NCBI GenBank assembly: GCA_026389695.1
Contig: JAPLHI010000109.1
Span: forward strand, 1-22,546
From: Chloroflexota bacterium
Lineage (GTDB): Bacteria; Chloroflexota; Dehalococcoidia; GIF9; UBA5629
Direction of reading: 5' to 3'
DNA: 22,546 nucleotides
Numbering within the stretch: position 1 is the stretch's first letter; every line of letters starts with the position of its first letter. Both the position numbers and the translations under genes were made by a program. The notes beneath the pieces are model-generated. The model was not told where the DNA came from. It made no database searches and was given only the letters and a program-made list of their open reading frames with translations. Positions 1-8,015 of the stretch are shown one piece after another.

Positions 1-505
1 GCGTCTTCTGCCCATACTGACCATACGGGCTGATTGCTATGTACACTAATCCAGGATTAGTCGCGCTCAACTGCCTGTAACCGATGCCCCATGAGTCCAT
101 CTGACCCGGTTTATATGTTTCAATAATTATATGAGCCCTGACAGCCAGCTTCTTGAACTCATCGCGCCCGGCCTCGGTTCTGAGATCCAGAGTATAATAA
201 CGTTTGTTGCGTGCTTCCATGATAAAAGGAATACCAACACCATTTCGATTGACGCCGTTTGGAGTAATTTTTCTCGAAGGATCACCCTCCGGGGGTTCGA
301 TTTTAATCACCTCAGCGCCAAACTCCGCAAAAATACTTGAGGCGATGTCACCCGACATATTTGCATAGCTGACATCAAGCACCAATACATCATCAAGTAC
401 TTCCGCTTTCCCCTCCGGGCTCATCATGCCTTTGAGGAAGTCTTCCCGCTCTTTGCGGCTGCTGCCGTATCGTACCAGTATTTGTTCTTTTTCTTTTTTG
501 CTCAT
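1..505 (-). CDS. CaiB/BaiF family CoA-transferase, partial (3' end beyond window)
   Basis: I translated the minus strand from an ATG at 503-505. The frame stays open to the window edge, giving about 168 residues of N-terminal sequence. After a roughly 40-residue leader it shows the class III CoA-transferase start: VLDVSYANMSGDIASSIFAE, then FGAEVIKIEPPEGDPSR, later TLDLRTEAGRDEFKKL and MDSWGIGYRQLSATNPGLVY. The family moves CoA between carboxylic acids through an aspartyl-CoA thioester. The catalytic Asp would lie just beyond the edge, so activity cannot be judged. It starts 15 bases after the stop of a paralogous gene, with AAGGCAGAG as a plausible ribosome site. The pair may form a heteromer, as known for BbsE/BbsF. 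The substrate is unknown. Confidence 0.85.
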   Translation of the reverse strand, partial: MSKKEKEQILVRYGSSRKEREDFLKGMMSPEGKAEVLDDVLVLDVSYANMSGDIASSIFAEFGAEVIKIEPPEGDPSRKITPNGVNRNGVGIPFIMEARNKRYYTLDLRTEAGRDEFKKLAVRAHIIIETYKPGQMDSWGIGYRQLSATNPGLVYIAISPYGQYGQKT

Positions 506-520
506 GTGCTCTGCCTTAAA

Positions 521-1861
521 TTATTCTCCCTTGTAGTTGAAAATGGGATCTTTTTCAATATCGTAATACACGGGTGGTTTGATGCCGGGTCTGTCATCCC
601 AGTTCCCCACAACCCTTTCTTTCTCAAGTTGCTTGATTTCCTCTTCAGAATATCCAAGTATTTTCTTTAATACATAGCGGTTATGATAACCCAGTGGTCT
701 TGCCAGCCATTTGATCCTTCCCGGGGTTTTGCTCAGCATAGCAGACGGTCCGGGTATATTCAGCTTACCGTACATATCATCAGTGTACACAATCACGCTG
801 CCCCTGTCCTTCCGCCATTCGTCATTAGTAATATCGTAGTCGTCCTCCACCTGGGCAAAAGAAAAGCCGTGCTTTTTAGCCAGTTCGACAAGGTTTTCAA
901 CGCTACTGGTACCAACCCATTTGGCTGCAATATCATAAAGTTCTTTGGCATTTTCAGGCTTAAGTCTTTCAAACGTGTCTTTGTATTTGTTCACCAGGTC
1001 CGGGCGTCCCATGGCTTCGCAGACGGCTTTATACTGGTCATCCGTTGCAGCCGCCAGGGCAACAAATTTCCCGTCACAGGATTTGAAGATGCCGGATGGC
1101 GCCATGGCCGGGTCTGTGTTGCCAGCACGCCCGAGATCTTCCCCGGTAATGCTATGGTAAGTGAAATTGGGTATTATCCTCATCAAAGCTTCTGTCTGAG
1201 CAAGGTCAATGTATTGTCCCTTGCCAGTCTTCTTGCGTTGATTCAAAGCCATAATAACTGCCAGTGCGCCAACATTGCCCGGGTAGAAATCGCCGACATA
1301 ATCCGGTAATTTATAGTATTTGTCTGTATCCGGATAACCTGTGAGGCTGATAACGCCACTGGCCGCCTGCGCCAGCAGGTCCCAACCCGGGAAAAACCTC
1401 ATCGGCCCGTACTGGCCGTAAGTAGCACAGCTTAAATATATAATGCCGGGATTAGCTTTGCTCAGCTGGCTGTAACCGATACCCCAGGCATCCGTAGTAC
1501 CGGCAGCGAAATTTTCAATTACTACATCCGATTGCTCTGCCATTTTCAGGATAATTTCTTTTGCCTTGGGAAGCTTCAAATTAAGTGAGAAGAAATATTT
1601 TCCGTACTGCACAAAATGGAAGCAAACGCTGGAGTGCCTCCAGAAGCTACCCCACAACACGCCGAAGCGCCAGAGGTCCCCTACCCAGGGTAATTCGAAC
1701 TTTATAACCTCGGCTCCGTATTGCCCCAGTATTTTAGCCGCAGTGGGGCCATATACAACATGTGTAAAGTCCAGAACCCTGAGACCCTTAAAAACCTCAG
1801 GTTTCTCTTGAACTTTGGATGGATCGAACAAATTTTTAGTATAGTTAAAATAATCTTCCAT
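521..1861 (-). CDS. CaiB/BaiF family CoA-transferase
   Basis: A complete 446-residue class III CoA-transferase, somewhat longer than the usual 400 or so because of a 25-residue N-terminal extension. Family marks are GLRVLDFTHVVYGPTAAKIL (26-45), GAEVIKFE (49-56), SDVVIENFAAGTTDAWGIGY (111-130) and GWDLLAQAASGVISLTGYP (159-177). The motif VGDFYPGNVGALAVIMAL (189-206) contains Asp191, which aligns with the catalytic Asp of formyl-CoA transferase. KTGKGQYIDLAQTEAL follows. The protein should be cytoplasmic and transfer CoA to a carboxylic acid. The ATG lies two bases after the livF stop, so it is translationally linked to the ABC importer. The stretch 57-92 is rich in Trp and Phe, which may mark an unusual acyl pocket. 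The substrate cannot be read from sequence. Confidence 0.92.
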   Translation of the reverse strand: MEDYFNYTKNLFDPSKVQEKPEVFKGLRVLDFTHVVYGPTAAKILGQYGAEVIKFELPWVGDLWRFGVLWGSFWRHSSVCFHFVQYGKYFFSLNLKLPKAKEIILKMAEQSDVVIENFAAGTTDAWGIGYSQLSKANPGIIYLSCATYGQYGPMRFFPGWDLLAQAASGVISLTGYPDTDKYYKLPDYVGDFYPGNVGALAVIMALNQRKKTGKGQYIDLAQTEALMRIIPNFTYHSITGEDLGRAGNTDPAMAPSGIFKSCDGKFVALAAATDDQYKAVCEAMGRPDLVNKYKDTFERLKPENAKELYDIAAKWVGTSSVENLVELAKKHGFSFAQVEDDYDITNDEWRKDRGSVIVYTDDMYGKLNIPGPSAMLSKTPGRIKWLARPLGYHNRYVLKKILGYSEEEIKQLEKERVVGNWDDRPGIKPPVYYDIEKDPIFNYKGE

Positions 1862-1863
1862 AT

Positions 1864-2568
1864 TTATATCCCCAGGTAAGCTTTCTTGACCTTTTCGTTA
1901 TCCAGCAAATTCTCGCCTTTGTCTGTCAGAATAACCCTGCCGTTCTCCATGATATAGCCCCTGTCGGAAATCAAAAGCGCCTGACGGGCATTCTGCTCAG
2001 AAAGCAAGGTCGTAATCTTTTCATCGCGGAACTTGCTCAAAATATCATATACAACTTCCAATATTTTAGGAGCCAACCCCAGTGAAGGTTCATCCACCAT
2101 AAGTAACTTCGGGTTTGACATCAGCCCGCGGCCGATTACCATCATCTGCTGCTCTCCGCCGCTTAGAGTGCCCCCGGTCTGATTTTTCCTATCTTTTAAG
2201 ATGGGGAACAGGTTGAATACCCTTTCCAGGTTTTTCTTCCTGATGGACCAGGCGCTCTTGTTGTAGGCCCCAACCATAAGATTGTCCATAACTGTCAGAT
2301 ACGGGAAAATCCTTCTTGCTTCCGGCACCTGCGCAATCCCGCGGTGAATGATTTCATGTGTAGGCAGCTTCTCTATATGCTGGCCTTCAAAAATTACAGA
2401 TCCCGAGGAAGATTTCACCATGCCGAGTATGGTATTAACCAGAGTTGATTTACCGGCGCCATTAGTGCCGAGTATAGCGATCATCTCATTCGCATTGACA
2501 TCGATACTGACCCCGTGAAGAACAGGTGTTACGCCGTAGGAAACACAAATATCTTTTACTTCAAGCAT
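1864..2568 (-). CDS. livF: Branched-chain amino acid-type ABC transporter ATP-binding protein (LivF)
   Basis: A 234-residue ABC ATPase, the normal length for LivF. Visible motifs are Walker A GTNGAGKST (34-42), Q-loop region around AQVPEARRIFP (79-89), signature LSGGEQQ (135-141), Walker B LLMVDEP (155-161) with catalytic Glu160, and SEQNARQALLISDRGYIMENG. That last motif has Gln where most ABC proteins have the H-loop His, as is usual in LivF. It should sit on the cytoplasmic face and drive the LivHM channel together with LivG. Its ATG overlaps the end of livG by 8 bases, indicating coupling. The two downstream CoA-transferase genes make a substrate other than leucine plausible; the ATPase itself does not tell. 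Confidence 0.95.
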   Translation of the reverse strand: MLEVKDICVSYGVTPVLHGVSIDVNANEMIAILGTNGAGKSTLVNTILGMVKSSSGSVIFEGQHIEKLPTHEIIHRGIAQVPEARRIFPYLTVMDNLMVGAYNKSAWSIRKKNLERVFNLFPILKDRKNQTGGTLSGGEQQMMVIGRGLMSNPKLLMVDEPSLGLAPKILEVVYDILSKFRDEKITTLLSEQNARQALLISDRGYIMENGRVILTDKGENLLDNEKVKKAYLGI

Positions 2569-3298
2569 GGCACGATCCTAAATAGCATTCTATTACAAAC
2601 GGGTCATTGGCAATATCCTGGGGAAGGCCTTCCGCAATCTTTTTACCGTAATGCAGCACCACCACTCTCTGCGCCGCTTTCATCAAGACTGCCATTACAT
2701 GCTCGATCCAGAGTATTGTCACCCCAAACTCCTCCTTGGCACGTTCAATAAGCCTGACTGCCTTTACCGCTTCATGCGGATTTAAGCCTGCCATAACCTC
2801 GTCAACAAGCATTAGCTTGGGTGTGGTTGCCAGAGCCCTGGCTAATTCAAGGCTACGCAGCTCGTAGAGGGTTAAATCCTTTCCCAGCACATTCCTTTTG
2901 CTGAAGAGCCCGCAGAATTCCAGGTAATGCGTGGCGTCTGTTAAAGCATCTTCAAAGCTCTGGTTACTTCTTTTTTTACCCTGTAGGGCGCTTACGGCGA
3001 CACTGCCTATGGCAGTAAGCTCGGGGAAAGGCCTCGGTATCTGGTAGGTGCGGGTTATGCCGAGGTGGCACCTCTGGTACGTGGGCATTTTTGTGATGTC
3101 GTGTCCCATAAATTGAACGTCCCCTGAATCAACAGCGTACTTCCCTGTGATCATATTAACCAGGGTTGTCTTACCGGCGCCGTTGGGGCCCATCAAGCCT
3201 ACAGTTTCTCCCTGATTGATGGACAAACTAACATCACTCACAGCCATCAGGCCGCCGAAATGCTTGGATATATTATTTACTCTTAATATCTCTGACAC
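2561..3298 (-). CDS. livG: Branched-chain amino acid-type ABC transporter ATP-binding protein (LivG)
   Basis: A 245-residue ABC ATPase with Walker A GPNGAGKTT (37-45), the LivG-type segment GITRTYQIPRPFPELTAIGS (80-99), Walker B KLMLVDEVMAGLNP (161-174) and H-loop His200 in WIEHVM. The signature loop, usually LSYGQQRRLE or LSGGQ, reads LTLYELRSLELARALA (142-157) and lacks the conserved glycine. Translation starts at a GTG. An AAGGAG lies ten bases upstream, overlapping the livM stop, and supports that start. It pairs with LivF as the nucleotide-binding half of the importer. The intact Walker motifs argue that it is functional despite the odd signature. Confidence 0.94.
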   Translation of the reverse strand: MSEILRVNNISKHFGGLMAVSDVSLSINQGETVGLMGPNGAGKTTLVNMITGKYAVDSGDVQFMGHDITKMPTYQRCHLGITRTYQIPRPFPELTAIGSVAVSALQGKKRSNQSFEDALTDATHYLEFCGLFSKRNVLGKDLTLYELRSLELARALATTPKLMLVDEVMAGLNPHEAVKAVRLIERAKEEFGVTILWIEHVMAVLMKAAQRVVVLHYGKKIAEGLPQDIANDPFVIECYLGSCHA

Positions 3299-3303
3299 GT
3301 TTT

Positions 3304-4341
3304 TTATCTCCTTACATGAAGGGTCGGCAGGTACTCCCTGTACCTTCGTTTTCTGTACAGGCCGAAGAGTCCTTCAGGAAGGGTGAGCAGGAGTACCAGC
3401 AGTATAATCGGGAAAACTACGGACGAATAATCGCCAAGCACCATGATAAGTGCGAGCTCCAGGCCGGCTATGAAATAGCCACCTATAACGTTTCCATAAA
3501 TCTGCACGCGGCCACCGATCATGCTGACCATGAGAATCTTTAACATGAAAGCAAGCGGAAGGTATGTAATACCTGCAAAAGTGCCGTAATAATGCGCATA
3601 GAACCAGCCTATCACAGCCATCATTACTGCAGGGATGGTGAAGCTGATTATTTTGACCTTTTTCACGTTAACACCCATAGCCTCGGCCACTTCTTCATCA
3701 TCATTGATGGCCGACATCTGCGGGGCGAACTTTGATCTGAGCAACTTGTCCACTATTAACAGATAAATCAGCATGATGATTAATGCCAGCATGCAGATTA
3801 AAAACTGGTTAAGCGTGAAATTTCCAATACTGATAAGAGGTAATATGCCGAATAGGCCCACATCACCCTTGAAAATATCGGTATAAATAAAGGTAACTTC
3901 CAGGAACACCAGCGGGAACAACAGCGTAAGGAGTGTGTAATACAGGCCGCCGGCAATGATGCTCAGCGGGCTCATAAGAATACCGAAGAACAGGCCGGTT
4001 AGGAGTGCCACCAGCAGGGTAGGCGCAGGGCCCCACCCCAGATGTATGCTGCACAGAGCTGCCGCGTAGCCGCCTGCTGCAATATAAAACTGCGGGCCAA
4101 AATTCATCCTCCCGGTACCAATGGTCATCCATCCCAGTGGAATTGCAATTGCGGCAAGCAAGTTGGCATCAATGATGGTGGGCAACAGGCTAGGATTCAC
4201 AAAGTAAATAACAATGGGAAGCACAAACAGTAAGCTAATCCAGATTGCTGGCATACGCCAGTAGCGAGGTTCAATATGCCACTCAAATTTTTGAGTGCCG
4301 GCTCGTAAGACAAGTTTTTCGCGTTTTACTTCTAATTCCAT
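3304..4341 (-). CDS. livM: Branched-chain amino acid-type ABC transporter permease (LivM)
   Basis: A 345-residue permease with a roughly 30-residue hydrophilic N-terminus, then many hydrophobic helices, the first around 31-50 (PAIWISLLFVLPIVIYFV). Family features are TIGTGRMNFGPQFYIAAGGY (73-92), where this family often has a GxxSLGHAAF-type stretch, and the cytoplasmic coupling segment INDDEEVAEAMGVNVKKVKI (213-232), which contacts the ATPases. It would form the membrane channel with LivH. The start lies 4 bases after livH. The C-terminus is basic (YRKRRYREY). It is part of the minus-strand operon livHMGF plus CoA-transferases. Confidence 0.93.
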   Translation of the reverse strand: MELEVKREKLVLRAGTQKFEWHIEPRYWRMPAIWISLLFVLPIVIYFVNPSLLPTIIDANLLAAIAIPLGWMTIGTGRMNFGPQFYIAAGGYAAALCSIHLGWGPAPTLLVALLTGLFFGILMSPLSIIAGGLYYTLLTLLFPLVFLEVTFIYTDIFKGDVGLFGILPLISIGNFTLNQFLICMLALIIMLIYLLIVDKLLRSKFAPQMSAINDDEEVAEAMGVNVKKVKIISFTIPAVMMAVIGWFYAHYYGTFAGITYLPLAFMLKILMVSMIGGRVQIYGNVIGGYFIAGLELALIMVLGDYSSVVFPIILLVLLLTLPEGLFGLYRKRRYREYLPTLHVRR

Positions 4342-4345
4342 CGAA

Positions 4346-5221
4346 TCACCACAAACTTTCAGTTTTAGTTATACCCTGCGGCCTGAAAATGAGCATTATC
4401 ACTACTACGACAAGCGCCGCAAGGTTCATAAGACGAGGTTCGCTGATAATAAACGAGGCAAATGCGTGTACGAAACCGATGATATAGCTGGCAATTATGG
4501 TGCCCCGTATATTGCCGAGACCTCCCAATACCGATACCAGGATAGCTGTATACATGTACCCCCACCCCATAGTGGGATCAACCGCCCAGACCGGAGCTAT
4601 CATCAGCATTGCGATTATCACGGGAAGAATCGTCAGTACCATCACAAATATGTATATTTGTTCAACACGTATGCCCATGATTTTACTGATGTTGAGATCA
4701 TAAGAAATCGCGCGCACCGCCAGGCCGGTCTTGGTTTTAAGAAAGAAAAGCACGAATAAGGCGGTCACTATAATGCCCATGACAGCGGCTAATATCAACT
4801 GGATGGCAATATTGGTGGAACCGATAGCTATGCTGCCGGGTATGATTGTTGTCGGCAGGTATACTGCCGACTGAATGGGATAAAACCTGTTTGCCGCCTG
4901 GTCTGCTATCAGCGCAATTAACAGTAAACCCGTGATAATAATTTCTTCCTGCTTGAGATACTTGGCGATAATTCCATAATAAATTGCGATGGAAATTAGC
5001 GCCTGCAGTATAACCATTAATATAATGGATACCGCGAGCGGCAGGCTGAGTGTATGATAGAAAAACCAGGTAAGATAGATGGTGGCTACGAAGAGATACG
5101 CGTAGCCAAGATGAAAAACCCTTAAGACACCGCAAATGAGGGAGAAACCGAGACTAACGAGCAAGTACAAAGAGCCCAGTAACACTGAGTAGATTAACGT
5201 TGTTTCAATTATTGTCAGCAC
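4346..5221 (-). CDS. livH: Branched-chain amino acid-type ABC transporter permease (LivH)
   Basis: A 291-residue integral membrane permease of usual LivH length. The N-terminal segment LLGSLYLLVSLGFSLICGVL is the classic LivH opening, followed by LRVFHLGYAYLF. The coupling helix is visible as TGLAVRAISYDLNISKIMGI, and VLGGLGNIRGTIIASYIIGF near the end is the family's conserved late segment. Translation starts at GTG (5219-5221); an AAGGTAGG-like site lies just upstream. It is the first gene of the minus-strand operon, read from a divergent promoter region. No periplasmic binding protein gene precedes it, although such a gene is commonly linked to livH. Confidence 0.94.
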   Translation of the reverse strand: MLTIIETTLIYSVLLGSLYLLVSLGFSLICGVLRVFHLGYAYLFVATIYLTWFFYHTLSLPLAVSIILMVILQALISIAIYYGIIAKYLKQEEIIITGLLLIALIADQAANRFYPIQSAVYLPTTIIPGSIAIGSTNIAIQLILAAVMGIIVTALFVLFFLKTKTGLAVRAISYDLNISKIMGIRVEQIYIFVMVLTILPVIIAMLMIAPVWAVDPTMGWGYMYTAILVSVLGGLGNIRGTIIASYIIGFVHAFASFIISEPRLMNLAALVVVVIMLIFRPQGITKTESLW

Positions 5222-5279
5222 GGCCTACCTTTTCTTTACTATTTTATTTTTGCCTCCACCACACAAACACTGGAACGGA

Positions 5280-5308
5280 ATACTACCAGATAATTTTTAC
5301 CCTGTCAA
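5280..5308 (-). promoter_or_regulatory. Sigma-70-type promoter for the liv/CoA-transferase operon
   Basis: Read on the minus strand, a perfect TTGACA (5308-5303) is followed after exactly 17 bases by TAGTAT (5285-5280), a 4-of-6 match to TATAAT. The start would be near 5273, leaving a leader of about 50 bases before the livH GTG. This is a pattern match only. Confidence 0.6.
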
Positions 5309-5350
5309 CACATCTTATGTAAATAAACGCATTTTTTTATAAAAACCTTA

Positions 5351-5384
5351 TATAATTGACATTGAGTTGTGAAGGCATTACTAT
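5351..5384 (+). promoter_or_regulatory. Sigma-70-type promoter for the mutase-fusion operon
   Basis: TTGACA (5356-5361) is spaced 17 bases from TACTAT (5379-5384). A perfect TATAAT at 5351-5356 overlaps the -35 box and could be a second -10, but no good -35 precedes it. The predicted leader to the ATG at 5421 is about 30 bases, AT-rich, and has no visible Shine-Dalgarno sequence. The rest of the 5222-5420 gap shows no gene or hairpin. Confidence 0.55.
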
Positions 5385-5420
5385 CATCTACCATAAATTT
5401 TTAATTAACGAATCAATAAA

Positions 5421-8015
5421 ATGAAAAGGCCGATTTTCGGGACCAGCGGTGTAAGAGGGGTGGTGAACCAAGACCTTACTCCCGCACTCTGCACGGGGGT
5501 AGGTATGGCGCTTGGCACAATCCTGCCGGAGGGGTCTGCAGTTTGCCTGGGCACCGATTCAAGGCTAAGCCGTGAATTGATAAAGCAGGCCGTCATCAAA
5601 GGGCTTGCCGAATGTAATATCAACGTAGCTGATTTAGGCATTGTTCCCACGCCGGCGCTTGCACTGCTTACGCGGGAAATGGGATTTGATGCCGGGGTCA
5701 TGATAACAGCATCACATAATCCTCCTGAATTCAACGGTATAAAGCTTTTCAACGCCAATTCCATTGGTTTCGATAGGACACAGGAAGTTGAGATAGAGGA
5801 TATCTTCTATAGCGGCAAATTCAGGACGGGCAAATCAGGGCAGGTGGAAAAAGTGCCGAGGATGAAATGGAAATATCTTGACTTTATTAAAAAAAGCATC
5901 CAGGGATTTGAATTCAATCGTAGCCTCAAACTGATGGTTGATGCCGGCAATGGCGCCGCCGCCGGTTTTGCCAGCGAAATATTTAAAAAATTAGGGTTCA
6001 AAGTGATCGCGGTCAATGATGTGCCCGACGGACGCTTCCCCGGCAGAAATCCCGAACCCAAAGAAGATACGTTAACCGGCACAATTGCCTTTCTCCGGCA
6101 AAAAAATGCCGACCTTGCAATTTGCTTCGACGGTGATGCTGACCGCGTGGTTTTCTGTGATCAGAAGGGATTCCTGGGTTTCAACGAGATGGTCGCTTTT
6201 ATATCCAGGAGTCTTATTAAAACAACGGGTAAAAAGATGGTGGCAACAACTATAGAAACCGGTATGTTGCTTGACTTAGCGATTGAGGACATAGGGGGTA
6301 AAGTTATACGCGGTAAAGTGGGCGATGTTTACGCGGCTCATCTTGCCCGTGAATATGATGCTGCAATTGGGGTAGAATCAGTTGGTGTTTATATTATTCC
6401 GGCTGTGGGCTATTATCCGGACAGTATCTTTGCCGCCCTTACGCTTCTAAGTTCTATAAGGGAAGCAGATGAAATCAGGGACTATTTCAGGACTGTACCA
6501 AGGCTTTATTTTGACAAGAATAAAATTTACTGTCCCAACGAGCTAAAATCCAGAGCTATGGAGAGGATAAAACAAAAATCTGCGAGCTTGAGCGCAGTCA
6601 ATATAAATGAGCTCGACGGGCTCCGCTTTGAATTCAGTGATGCCTGGATGCTCATCAGGGCAAGCGGTACGGAGCCGGCAATAAGGGTGCTTGCAGAATC
6701 GAGATCCAATACTGATACCGACCAATTACTGAGTAAAGGGATTACTAGCGAGGATAAATTCCTGCTTAATTTTATTGGTAAGACTTTACTCGAGCATCAA
6801 ATTGACATAGCTTTGAAAGCAGGGCTGAGAGATTTCGTTATCATAGGTAATCCCGGGAATATGAAACAAATAGAATCAATAACCGGTGCCGTAAAGGTTG
6901 CCAATTTTGAGTTCGCTTTACAGCGGCAACCATTAGGAATCGCCGATGCTTTAAAATGCGCGGCAACATACCTCGATGGTGAAATATTAGTCGTAAATCC
7001 TAATGATGTATTTACTTTGTCCGCATATAAAAAGCTGCTTCATGATTATAACAGCGGCCTGGCATCATCTTACATGTTAGGTTATGAGGTCAACCAATAT
7101 TTCCCCGGTGGATACCTTGCGATAAACGCTAATAGTGAACTGACGCACATAGTAGAAAAACCGGACCCCGGCACCGAGCCCGGTAATCTGATAAACATCC
7201 TTCTACACCTGCATACGGATACCGGCAAACTATTAGAATATATTGACCGTGTTACCACCACCAGAGACGATGTCTATGAGAGCGCCATGGACAGCATGGT
7301 TAAAAATGGCTATAAAATAAAGGTAGTGCGCTATAACGATTTCTGGGCGCCCATTAAGTATCCCTGGCATTTATTCGATATTGTCAAGCATTTCCTGGAT
7401 AATAGTGACGGCCACATAGCTACTTCGGCTTCGATTTCTGACCGGGCTACCATAACCGGCAATGTAATTATAGACGAGAATGTCCGTGTTCTTGAGAATA
7501 CGGTTATCCGCGGTCCGGCCTATATAGGACAAAATACGGTTATTGGTAATAGCGTCCTTGTCCGGGATTATAGTCATATAGGTAACAATTGTGTTGTAGG
7601 ATTTTCCACAGAGGTAAAATGTTCCTATGTGGGTGATAGCTGCTGGTTTCACTCCTGTTATATCGGGGATTCTATAATAGGTAATGCCTGCTCCTTCGGC
7701 GCTGGAACAGTTACAGCAAATTTCCGCTTTGATGAAAAGGAGGTAGGTGTCAAGTACGGCGATCAAGTAATGCCTACCGGCAGAGATAAAATGGGAGCCA
7801 TTATCGGAAATAATTGTAAAACCGGTATCAATGCAAGTATACTTCCCGGTCGCCGCATGGGTCCTAATTCGATAGTCGGGTCACACGTATGCCTTATGAC
7901 AGATCTTGAACCTGGCACAACTATTCTGAACCAGTCAGGTTACCAGGTCATAACCAATGAAATCGAACTCGATGAGGCCAAGAAGGAAGAGCTGAAAAAC
8001 AAGTTAGGAAAGTGA
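5421..8015 (+). CDS. Fusion protein: phosphohexomutase (GlmM/PMM type) + degenerate nucleotidyltransferase + left-handed beta-helix acyltransferase-like domain
   Basis: An 864-residue protein. Residues 1-430 are an alpha-D-phosphohexomutase. They carry the phosphoserine loop TASHNPP (Ser98), metal loop DGDADR (237-242), sugar loop GVESVG (317-322, normally GGEQSG or GEMSG) and phosphate loop RASGTEPAIR (413-422), so the mutase looks active. Residues 440-660 resemble a sugar-1-phosphate nucleotidyltransferase (LLEHQIDIALKAG 456-468, GIADAL 506-511, NPND 526-529, EKP 579-581). They lack the N-terminal strand and Gly-rich GxGTRxxP loop. Residues 666-845 are hexapeptide repeats of a left-handed beta-helix, with FGAGTVTANFRFD and MGAIIGNNCKTGINASILPG as in archaeal GlmU-like enzymes. 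His744 and Tyr747 match, from memory, acetyltransfer residues of ST0452. It may convert GlcN-6-P to GlcNAc-1-P, but the sugar is not proven. uppS follows with a 1-base overlap. Confidence 0.88.
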   Translation: MKRPIFGTSGVRGVVNQDLTPALCTGVGMALGTILPEGSAVCLGTDSRLSRELIKQAVIKGLAECNINVADLGIVPTPALALLTREMGFDAGVMITASHNPPEFNGIKLFNANSIGFDRTQEVEIEDIFYSGKFRTGKSGQVEKVPRMKWKYLDFIKKSIQGFEFNRSLKLMVDAGNGAAAGFASEIFKKLGFKVIAVNDVPDGRFPGRNPEPKEDTLTGTIAFLRQKNADLAICFDGDADRVVFCDQKGFLGFNEMVAFISRSLIKTTGKKMVATTIETGMLLDLAIEDIGGKVIRGKVGDVYAAHLAREYDAAIGVESVGVYIIPAVGYYPDSIFAALTLLSSIREADEIRDYFRTVPRLYFDKNKIYCPNELKSRAMERIKQKSASLSAVNINELDGLRFEFSDAWMLIRASGTEPAIRVLAESRSNTDTDQLLSKGITSEDKFLLNFIGKTLLEHQIDIALKAGLRDFVIIGNPGNMKQIESITGAVKVANFEFALQRQPLGIADALKCAATYLDGEILVVNPNDVFTLSAYKKLLHDYNSGLASSYMLGYEVNQYFPGGYLAINANSELTHIVEKPDPGTEPGNLINILLHLHTDTGKLLEYIDRVTTTRDDVYESAMDSMVKNGYKIKVVRYNDFWAPIKYPWHLFDIVKHFLDNSDGHIATSASISDRATITGNVIIDENVRVLENTVIRGPAYIGQNTVIGNSVLVRDYSHIGNNCVVGFSTEVKCSYVGDSCWFHSCYIGDSIIGNACSFGAGTVTANFRFDEKEVGVKYGDQVMPTGRDKMGAIIGNNCKTGINASILPGRRMGPNSIVGSHVCLMTDLEPGTTILNQSGYQVITNEIELDEAKKEELKNKLGK

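Noticed and set aside
683..1309. Plus-strand open frame of 208 codons opposite the CoA-transferase
   Set aside because: No recognisable domain, and it lies fully antisense to a well-supported gene.
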